Origin: Armatimonadetes bacterium DC
GTDB taxonomy: Bacteria > Armatimonadota > Fimbriimonadia > Fimbriimonadales > GBS-DC
Assembly: GCA_001442985.1 (NCBI GenBank)
Contig: LDYB01000007.1
Location: forward strand, 1-64,000
DNA length: 64,000 nucleotides
Direction of reading: 5' to 3'
Shown piece by piece: positions 57,893 through 64,000 of this stretch. Under the pieces are notes generated by a model, which made no database searches, was not told the DNA's origin, and saw only the letters and a program-made list of their open reading frames with translations. The translations under genes were made by a program, and so were the position numbers. Numbering within the stretch: the first letter of the stretch is position 1; each line of letters starts with the position of its first letter.

Positions 57893-59542
57893 TTATGACA
57901 CATCGCCCTCCTGATTCGTATGGCGCGGGTGAAGCACATACAAAAGCAGCGACAGAAGCCACAACACCGCGCCATACAGGTAAAACGCGGGAGCCACCTC
58001 CCACACCCTCTGCGCCGGGGTGTCTATCATACCCCACACGGGATACACCACGGAAAGATAGAAGGCGGGCGACTCCCTCATGAACATATCGGAGAAGAGT
58101 GTCATGTGCAGGATTGGGGGTAGCAGGAACAGCACGGCGTAGCATCCGAGCGTGAGCCATCGCGCGGCTGCCACAGAACGCCCCTTTAAAAGAGCGGAAC
58201 AGAGCTGCGCGCATGCCCACAGGAACACCCACAAGCCCGTGTAGTAAAACAGGAGCGTGACGAGGTACGCCCACACTTCTGGCGAAAAAAGGACAAAGAG
58301 GGGTTGCATCGCAAGCGCCAGCCCCGCAATCGCGGCGAACCATAAGCTTAGAATGTAAGGCAGGGAACCGGACGGTTTGCCCGTGAGCATATCCCGCACG
58401 CGAATCCGCCTGTTCCACACCACCCTGCGCTCTTCCTGACCGCCGTAAGGGGCGAGAAACAGAATGAGGAGCGGCATGGGCGCCGGCAGAGCGAACCCGA
58501 CCAGAGGCAATATATCAGTGATTCCGAACCCCCCGCCGTGCCCAATTCCTCCAGCCGCAATCAAGTGCTGAACGGGCGGCGCAAAACTCAGCCACGAGGC
58601 GAGAAACACTGCCAGCAGCATCTGACGCCTCAGCGAGGGGAGCGTATCTTTATCGTACAGCCCCACCTTCGGCGCGGCGCCAGTCAGCAGCATGCGAGTC
58701 GCCAGCAAACACACCAGCACGCCCACCACCACGCCCGGAATCTCCAAGCCGAAAGCGTTGAACACCGTGTCTGCCACATAGGGCGCGGAAAAGGGGCTCA
58801 GGGCGCTAAGGGGCATCACCAGTTCGCGCCCTGTCGCGCCAGGCGGCGGAGCGAGCCGTGTCGTTGCTTGCGCAATCGTCATAATTCCCAGCACGACCAC
58901 CAGCAACCCCACCCGCAGGTAGCTCAAGAACACGGCGGTGGTGGAGTTGCGGGCATAGGCGGAGCTGAACAGCGCCAGCGCACACAGCACCATCGCACTG
59001 GCGGCAATCAACACATAGGTCTCCAGCATCTCTCGAATCGTCGCTCCCCCCATCAGCAGGCTCACTCCGCTTACGGGCAGGGTCAGCGCGAGCAGCAACA
59101 GCACAAACCCCAGCGAGCCAAGCAGTTTGCCCGTCAGCAGCTGGCGGGCGGTCAGTGGCGTCGCCGCCAGCAGATCCATCGTGCGTCGCTCGCGCTCTAA
59201 GGTAATCGCGTTTGCCGTCAGCGCGGGGGCGATTAGCACAATCAGGGCAGTCAGCGTGCCCATCACCGTCGCGTGGAACGCCTGCAGGCTCTGCTGCGCC
59301 TCGAAGGGATTGCGCATCACCTCGTCGGAGACCACATTCTGGTACACCAGCATCACGATCAGGATCATAAAGCCCAGGTAGAGGCTCTGCAGGAAGTAGC
59401 TGCGGCTGAGCCGCACACGCACCCGCGCCTCACGCCCCACTACCGGGTTGCCCCACACCTGCGTGAAGGTCCCGACCACATAACGCCCCCAATCGCGGAG
59501 CCAGCTCCGTGTCAACAACGCCACTTTTGCCACGCGACTCAC
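57893..59542 (-). CDS. ABC-2 type transporter permease
   Basis: 549 residues with about 12 membrane helices. NPVVGREARVRVRLSRSYFLQSLYLG and the loop ALTANAITLERERRTMDLLAATPLTARQLLTGK are the typical ABC-2/gliding-type permease features, the cytoplasmic loop that contacts the ATPase. No ATPase gene is adjacent in the window. Substrate unknown. It is divergent from mnmA. Confidence 0.85.
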   Translation of the reverse strand: MSRVAKVALLTRSWLRDWGRYVVGTFTQVWGNPVVGREARVRVRLSRSYFLQSLYLGFMILIVMLVYQNVVSDEVMRNPFEAQQSLQAFHATVMGTLTALIVLIAPALTANAITLERERRTMDLLAATPLTARQLLTGKLLGSLGFVLLLLALTLPVSGVSLLMGGATIREMLETYVLIAASAMVLCALALFSSAYARNSTTAVFLSYLRVGLLVVVLGIMTIAQATTRLAPPPGATGRELVMPLSALSPFSAPYVADTVFNAFGLEIPGVVVGVLVCLLATRMLLTGAAPKVGLYDKDTLPSLRRQMLLAVFLASWLSFAPPVQHLIAAGGIGHGGGFGITDILPLVGFALPAPMPLLILFLAPYGGQEERRVVWNRRIRVRDMLTGKPSGSLPYILSLWFAAIAGLALAMQPLFVLFSPEVWAYLVTLLFYYTGLWVFLWACAQLCSALLKGRSVAAARWLTLGCYAVLFLLPPILHMTLFSDMFMRESPAFYLSVVYPVWGMIDTPAQRVWEVAPAFYLYGAVLWLLSLLLYVLHPRHTNQEGDVS

Positions 59543-59613
59543 CTGTAAAAAGTGATACGCCGTTTATGGGGTATTTCCTGCTCCGGTCAGGAACTCTGGC
59601 GTGCTAAATCGGG

Positions 59614-59619
59614 TATACT
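59614..59619 (+). promoter_or_regulatory. -10 element TATACT of a near-leaderless promoter for mnmA
   Basis: GGGTATACT ends 11 nt before ATG 59631. It lies inside the longer open frame that begins at 59601, so the start is ATG 59631. Confidence 0.55.
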
Positions 59620-59630
59620 TTACAACGCCT

Positions 59631-60818
59631 ATGGCTCGTAAGCGTGGGACAGTGCTTCTGGCGATGAGTGGGGGGGTAGACAGTTCGGTCGCTGCGGTAC
59701 TCCTGCAGAAGCGTGGCTACGAAGTGATTGGGGTCACGATGCAGATCTGGCAGGAGTCGCACCCCGACCCCCGACACGGCGGCTGCTGCTCGCTCGGCGC
59801 GGTAGAGGACGCGCGGCGCGTGGCGCGGCGGCTCGGCATCCCGCACTATGTGCTGAACTTCCGCCGCGTGTTCGCCGACACCGTGATTCGCGACTTTATC
59901 CACGAATACCGCCGCGGGCGCACGCCCAACCCGTGCGTGCAGTGCAACCGCTTTGTGAAGTTTGACGCCCTGCTCAAGAAGGCGGACGAGCTGGGCTGCG
60001 ACTACATCGCCACCGGGCACTACGCCCGCGTGCGCTATAACCCCCACACAGGGCGCTGGAATCTGCTCCGCGCCGTGAACAAGGATAAAGACCAGTCCTA
60101 TGTGCTCTATATGCTGAATCAGGAGCAGTTGCGGCGGAGCCTGTTCCCGCTGGGCACACTCCCCAGCAAGGAGCAGACCCGCCAGATTGCCCGCGAGATG
60201 GGGCTGTGGACCGCCGACAAGCCTGATAGTCAGGAGATTTGTTTTGTGGCGCATCTGGGCGGTTATCACCAATTTTTGCGCGAAGTGACGCCCGACGCCT
60301 TCAAGCCGGGCGAGATTCGGGATGTGCATGGGCGCGTGCTGGGGATGCATCAGGGAATTGCGCTCTACACCATCGGACAGCGCCGACGACTGAACATCCC
60401 CAGCCCGGTGCCGATGTATGTGCTACGCATCCTGCCCGAAGAGAACGCTATCATCGTGGGCACCGAGGACCAGCTCTACGAGCGCGAGATGTGGGTGGGC
60501 GATGTGGTGTGGAGCAGTATCCCCGAACTCACAAAGCCTTTGAAAGTGATGGCAAAAATTCGGTATAATATGCCTGCCGCGCCAGCGAAGGTTTTCCCGA
60601 CAGAGCGCGAAGATCAGGTACGGGTCGTGTTTGATCACCCTGTGCGCGCCATTACGCCCGGGCAGATTGCAGTGTTCTACCGGGGCGAGACGGTGGTGGG
60701 GGGCGGAACCATCCTGGCGCCGAACCAGATAGAGGTGGACTCCGAGACCACCGAACAGGCAGTTAAGCGTGCCCTGCAACGGGTACAGCCATTCATGCTG
60801 GAGGGGGCTATCGAATGA
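59631..60818 (+). CDS. mnmA: tRNA 2-thiouridylase MnmA
   Basis: 395 residues from ATG 59631. PP-loop LLAMSGGVDSSVAAVLL, catalytic Cys in NPCVQCNRFVKFDALL, second Cys in KPDSQEICFVAH, and GLWTADKPDS and YTIGQRR are all present. It makes s2U34 in tRNA-Lys, Glu and Gln. It overlaps the next gene by 4 nt. The adjacent downstream genes are envelope proteins unrelated to tRNA modification. Confidence 0.95.
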   Translation: MARKRGTVLLAMSGGVDSSVAAVLLQKRGYEVIGVTMQIWQESHPDPRHGGCCSLGAVEDARRVARRLGIPHYVLNFRRVFADTVIRDFIHEYRRGRTPNPCVQCNRFVKFDALLKKADELGCDYIATGHYARVRYNPHTGRWNLLRAVNKDKDQSYVLYMLNQEQLRRSLFPLGTLPSKEQTRQIAREMGLWTADKPDSQEICFVAHLGGYHQFLREVTPDAFKPGEIRDVHGRVLGMHQGIALYTIGQRRRLNIPSPVPMYVLRILPEENAIIVGTEDQLYEREMWVGDVVWSSIPELTKPLKVMAKIRYNMPAAPAKVFPTEREDQVRVVFDHPVRAITPGQIAVFYRGETVVGGGTILAPNQIEVDSETTEQAVKRALQRVQPFMLEGAIE

Positions 60819-61354
60819 ACGAGACTTTGCTGGCGATTCTGATAGGGCTGATGGTGTTGAACCTTGTCGTGCTGAGCGGCGCAGTGGCGGCGCTGGCGAT
60901 TGCCCTGCGCAAGCAACTGCCCGAAATCCGCCAGCGCGTCGACACGGTGCAACAGCGCGTGCTGACCCTGCTGGACGAAACGATCCCCGCACTCCAGGGA
61001 ACCCACAAGGCTCTGGATGAGGCGACCCGCGCACTGCACGAAGCCGCCGAAACAATAGAGAACCTGCACATCGTAACCGACAACATCCGCCACAAGCTGG
61101 AAGTGGCAGACCAGATTGCCGCGAAGGTGCGACGCCTGCCTGAAAAGACTGCCCGCTTGCTGGGCAGGCTGATTCATCACACTTTCCAGCTGGGCGGACG
61201 GGTGGTGGCACGCCAGATAGACCGCCTCAGCCCGAAACCCGTGCGCCCCAGCGTCTATCAGCCGATTTCCGCCGAACCCACGGCGGAGACGACCCCCACC
61301 GAGGTCGTAGAACACACACCAACACAAGGAGGGATGACCGATGCAAAACCATGA
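60815..61354 (+). CDS. DUF948-like membrane-anchored coiled-coil protein
   Basis: 179 residues. An N-terminal helix (LLAILIGLMVLNLVVLSGAVAALAI) is followed by a long helical part (QLPEIRQRVDTVQQRVLTLL; ALDEATRALHEAAETIENL) and a disordered Pro/Thr tail. This is the DUF948 pattern, often encoded next to YtxH proteins, as here. Function unknown; suspected general-stress or envelope role. Confidence 0.75.
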   Translation: MNETLLAILIGLMVLNLVVLSGAVAALAIALRKQLPEIRQRVDTVQQRVLTLLDETIPALQGTHKALDEATRALHEAAETIENLHIVTDNIRHKLEVADQIAAKVRRLPEKTARLLGRLIHHTFQLGGRVVARQIDRLSPKPVRPSVYQPISAEPTAETTPTEVVEHTPTQGGMTDAKP

Positions 61355-61619
61355 TGAGCGCAGTGGATTGCTCTATCTGCTGGCAGGAATTGGTCTGGGT
61401 GCGCTGATCGGCGCAGTGATTGCGCTGCTGTTTGCGCCCAAGTCGGGCGAGGAGATTCGCAGCGACCTGAGCCAGCGCGTCCACGACCTGTCGGAGAAAG
61501 TGCGCGAGCTGGCGACCCAGGTCTATGAGCGTGGCGGAGAGACGGTGCGAACCGTGCGCGAGCGCATCGCGCGCAAAGCCCACGAAGTCGGCGAAGAGAT
61601 TGCACCCGACGAAGCCTGA
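61341..61619 (+). CDS. YtxH-like protein
   Basis: 92 residues. YLLAGIGLGALIGAVIALLFAPKSGEEIRSDL is the diagnostic YtxH helix plus FAPKSGEE motif; an amphipathic helix follows. It overlaps the DUF948 gene by 14 nt. Single-pass, function unknown, linked with stress response in Bacillus. Confidence 0.88.
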   Translation: MQNHDERSGLLYLLAGIGLGALIGAVIALLFAPKSGEEIRSDLSQRVHDLSEKVRELATQVYERGGETVRTVRERIARKAHEVGEEIAPDEA

Positions 61620-61622
61620 GCG

Positions 61623-62879
61623 ATGACCTGGCGCGTGCTGGGATGGGTGGCAGTCGTCTCTGCCACCCTCTACTTTCTCTATTTTGTACGCGATGCCCTG
61701 ATCCCCTTCGCGATCGGGGGCATTATCGCACTGCTGCTGAACCCCATCGTGGAGTGGCGTTGCAAGCGGGGGCTGTCGCGCCCCAAAGCGGTGCTGGCGG
61801 TCTTCTCGATGTTCCTGCTGCTGGTGGTTCTGCTCGGTATTCTGGCGACGCCCGTGTTTTACGCGCAGGCGCTGGGCTTGATTGAGAGCTTCAGCGGCAA
61901 AAACGGCGGCGCCGATATTGAGAAAGTCATCAACACATGGGTCAACGATGCGCGTGCCTATCTGCAGGCGGAGCTGCCCAAACACCAGAAATGGCTCGAG
62001 GCGAACAGTGAACTGCTTCAGCGGCTCGGATTGCCCACCGACCCCAAAGCGCTCACCGATGCGCTCACCGTGCGTCTGCGCGACCGCGTGAGCGCGTTCT
62101 TCCTGGACAACGCCGCGAGCTTCCTGAACGGACTGCTGGGTACGCTACTGAGCCTGCTCTCCAAAGTGGTCTGGATTATCGTCATCCCGTTGAGCGCGTA
62201 CTTTTTCCTGCTGGATATGCCTTCCATCAAGCGGGCGATTCTGTTTCTTGTGCCTCCAGCCCAGCGTGCGGCAGTGAACAATCTGCTGAGCGAGATCGGC
62301 GACCTCTTTTTCCGTTACATTCGGGGGCTGGTTACAGCGGCGCTGAGTTATGGGATGGTGAGCATGCTCCTCTACTGGATGCTGGGTGTGCCGAACCCCT
62401 TGCTGCTGGGCGTGCTGGCGGGAGTGCTATATCCCATCCCCTATGTGGGCGCGTTTCTGATAGCGCTCAGCTCCACGGGGTTCACCCTGCTGTTTGGTCC
62501 TGCGCATCCGTTGCTGTTTCTGTTTGAGCTGTCGCGGGTGTGGCACGCGATTGCCGTTTTGCTGGGGGCGATTGCGCTCAACACCGTGTTTGATATGCTG
62601 ATTACGCCGCGCTTGCTGGGCGGGGCGGTGGGGCTGCGCCCTTTAGCCAGCCTGATTGTGATTGTAGTGGGCGCGAAGTGGGGCATCTGGGGCATGATGC
62701 TCGCCGTGCCCGTTGCGACCACGCTCAAAATTATTATCGAGCGCTTGCTCCACTTCTTTTATGGCGAAGCGGAGTTTCTGGAAGCGCCTGAGCCAATTCA
62801 CGAATCGGCGCCCTCGGCTTCCTCGCCTGTGCCAAACGCCCCTGCACCCCTTGATTTTCCTGATTCGCAGGGGGTATAA
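61623..62879 (+). CDS. AI-2E family transporter
   Basis: 418 residues with about eight membrane helices. The order is typical of the family (PerM/TqsA/YdbI): an N-terminal pair of helices with DALIPFAIGGIIALLLNPIVEW, a long amphipathic middle, SAYFFLLDMPSIKR, GVLAGVLYPIPYVGAFLIAL and a C-terminal ISKN-like region. Proposed substrates include autoinducer-2 or Na+/H+; unresolved here. Its stop overlaps the rpoB -10 element. Confidence 0.88.
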   Translation: MTWRVLGWVAVVSATLYFLYFVRDALIPFAIGGIIALLLNPIVEWRCKRGLSRPKAVLAVFSMFLLLVVLLGILATPVFYAQALGLIESFSGKNGGADIEKVINTWVNDARAYLQAELPKHQKWLEANSELLQRLGLPTDPKALTDALTVRLRDRVSAFFLDNAASFLNGLLGTLLSLLSKVVWIIVIPLSAYFFLLDMPSIKRAILFLVPPAQRAAVNNLLSEIGDLFFRYIRGLVTAALSYGMVSMLLYWMLGVPNPLLLGVLAGVLYPIPYVGAFLIALSSTGFTLLFGPAHPLLFLFELSRVWHAIAVLLGAIALNTVFDMLITPRLLGGAVGLRPLASLIVIVVGAKWGIWGMMLAVPVATTLKIIIERLLHFFYGEAEFLEAPEPIHESAPSASSPVPNAPAPLDFPDSQGV

Positions 62880-62881
62880 TA
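62852..62881 (+). promoter_or_regulatory. rpoB promoter TTGATT-N18-TATAAT
   Basis: A -35-like TTGATT (62852-62857), an 18-nt spacer and TATAAT (62876-62881) after GGGG precede rpoB by 37 nt. The leader contains a short dyad TGCGC/GCGCA and a GGAGG ribosome site. Confidence 0.65.
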
Positions 62882-62918
62882 GTACACTGCGCCGATTGCG
62901 CATTTGGAGGTAGAATCT

Positions 62919-64000
62919 ATGCGTATTGTTCGCCACAACGCAAAGCGAATCGAGAGCATCTTACCGCCGCCTAACCTGATTGAAATCCAATACAACTCTT
63001 ACCGCTGGTTTTTAGAGGAAGGACTCAAAGAGCTGTTTCAGACCTTTTCGCCGATTTATGACCCGACGGGACGCTATTTTATAGAGTTCGGCGATTATTG
63101 TCTGGGCGAGCCGAAGTACTCGGTTGAGGAGTGTCGCGAGCGTGAAATCACTTTCAAGGCGCCCCTGCGCGTGAAGGTGCGCTATGGCGTCCGCGATGGC
63201 GAGGTGCAGGAAAGCGAAATTTATCTGGGCGACCTGCCGCTGATGACCGACGGCGGCACCTTCATCGTGAATGGGCGCGAGCGCGTGATTATTAACCAGA
63301 TTAACCGCACGCCGGGCGTTCACTTCCCGTCGCCGTTTCTATCGGGCGCGGGGCGCGAAATGCTGGCGCGCACGCTCGACAAGGTGCTTCAGGTGCAGAT
63401 TATTCCCGCTGAGGGTCCGTGGCTGGACGGGGGCAACGACCCGCAGGGCGTGTTGCGTCTTAAGATCCACCAGTCCAAGCAGTTGCCCATCACGCAGATT
63501 ATCAAGGCGTTCGCCGCGTATGAGGAAGCGCGCGTACCGGCTGAGCTGGAGCTGGAGCGTGCAGTCGGCTGGCGCGTGCTGAACCCTGTCAAAGACGAGT
63601 CGGGCAACCCCCTGCTGGAGGCGGGAGAGGTTATTACCCGCGAATGGCTGGAGGCACAACCGGAGACAGTACGCAAGGTTCGAGCGCTGGTGGAGCCGCC
63701 CTATGACCCCGAACGGGGGTTGACCAACGAGGCGCTTCATGGCATCTTCGGGCGCGTGGTGGAGAGGGAGGAAACCCTCGCGTACCCCACCTACGACCAG
63801 CTGGAAGGTAAGACCCTCGCCCAGGATGTGTACGACCCCAAAAAGCCTGACCAGCTCGTCGCCACTGCGGGCACGCCGATTGACACCACGCTCGCAAAAA
63901 AGCTGGCACGGCTCAAACTGGAAACCGTTACCGTCCGAAAGCAGGAGGTGGAGCTGCATCCGTTCCTGCGCAACACACTGGACGCAGACCCCACCACCGA
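62919..64000 (+). CDS. rpoB: RNA polymerase beta subunit, N-terminal part (partial)
   Basis: ATG 62919 follows GGAGG at 8 nt; 360 codons are visible and the frame runs off the window. Recognisable parts are LIEIQYNSYRWFLEEGL, DGGTFIVNGRERVIINQI, NRTPGVHF (the start of the beta lobe contacts) and IIPAEGPWLD. It is the core catalytic subunit of RNA polymerase with beta-prime. The usual upstream neighbours rplJ and rplL are absent; an AI-2E permease precedes it, so the ribosomal-protein link is broken in this genome. Confidence 0.93.
   Translation, partial: MRIVRHNAKRIESILPPPNLIEIQYNSYRWFLEEGLKELFQTFSPIYDPTGRYFIEFGDYCLGEPKYSVEECREREITFKAPLRVKVRYGVRDGEVQESEIYLGDLPLMTDGGTFIVNGRERVIINQINRTPGVHFPSPFLSGAGREMLARTLDKVLQVQIIPAEGPWLDGGNDPQGVLRLKIHQSKQLPITQIIKAFAAYEEARVPAELELERAVGWRVLNPVKDESGNPLLEAGEVITREWLEAQPETVRKVRALVEPPYDPERGLTNEALHGIFGRVVEREETLAYPTYDQLEGKTLAQDVYDPKKPDQLVATAGTPIDTTLAKKLARLKLETVTVRKQEVELHPFLRNTLDADPTT

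Noticed and set aside
1-64000. CRISPR arrays, tRNA and rRNA genes
   Set aside because: Looked for regularly spaced repeats, T-loop GGTTCGAATCC-like motifs and rRNA segments in all gaps; none seen. The only tandem repeat is the coding heptad repeat at 2246-2413.

Overview
The window looks like about 64 kb of chromosome from a GC-rich bacterium, most likely a (probably thermophilic) member of the Armatimonadota. That placement is inference. It rests on two DUF1559-type prepilins with the H-x9-DG motif, an FliQ/FliR export gate, a PEP-CTERM tail, a GH172 (DUF2961) protein and many secreted proteins of no recognised family. Housekeeping anchors are dnaA, glyQ, prmA, rsmE, mnmA, asd and the 5' part of rpoB. 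I found no tRNA, rRNA or CRISPR array.

Layout. 1-3 kb: tail of a dGTPase-like gene, a small zinc-ribbon protein, and a DNA methylase fused to a nuclease domain that is divergent from a heptad-repeat coiled-coil/PD-(D/E)XK-like protein. 3-9 kb: fliQ-fliR, a DinB-like protein, an M14 carboxypeptidase, pyruvate dehydrogenase E1 alpha, asd and a prepilin. 8.7-16.7 kb (minus strand): a lipoprotein, a GH172-TSUP pair, an rdgB/arsC-like/SIS operon, a secreted phosphoesterase and a PhoR-like kinase. 16.8-21.8 kb (accessory): a YjfB-like protein, a histidine phosphatase, a truncated MoeB/ThiF-rhodanese remnant, a MITE with a clean target duplication, and two Rhs C-terminal modules each followed by small membrane proteins. 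21.8-26.6 kb (minus): MOP flippase, rsmE, prmA, thioesterase, amine oxidase. 26.6-35.5 kb: an inserted island (next paragraph). 35.5-40 kb: glyQ, ltaE, a cobalamin-binding protein, and an AAA ATPase plus PIN-like pair. 40-44 kb: a PerR-like regulator, a CcrM-like methyltransferase and a P1B-4 ATPase in one operon. 44-50 kb: a serine protease, GT39, an acyl-CoA synthetase, GT4. 50-59.5 kb: dnaA, a double WD40 propeller with dockerin, a CHAD-like protein, a zinc-ribbon coiled coil, an unknown 626-residue protein, an ABC-2 permease. 59.6-64 kb: mnmA, DUF948, YtxH, AI-2E permease, rpoB.

The most unusual region is 26668-35434. Perfect 38-bp direct repeats (26630-26667 and 35435-35472) flank it, and it has no visible integrase or transposase. 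It is built from two almost identical 877-bp cassettes (26666-27542 and 32282-33158), each encoding the same sigma-70-like factor behind a G10/G11 tract. Each cassette is followed by a different set of secreted or membrane proteins, and the motif of a small Cys-rich exported protein followed by a larger exported protein occurs three times. The last gene is cut off at the right repeat. The insertion separates the amine oxidase gene from a promoter-like element that remains at the far repeat.

A second window-wide signal is a promoter motif, GGTAYAMT, sitting 6-11 nt upstream of the start codon of about a dozen chromosomal genes on both strands. This suggests extensive leaderless transcription. 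The island genes instead use strong Shine-Dalgarno sequences.
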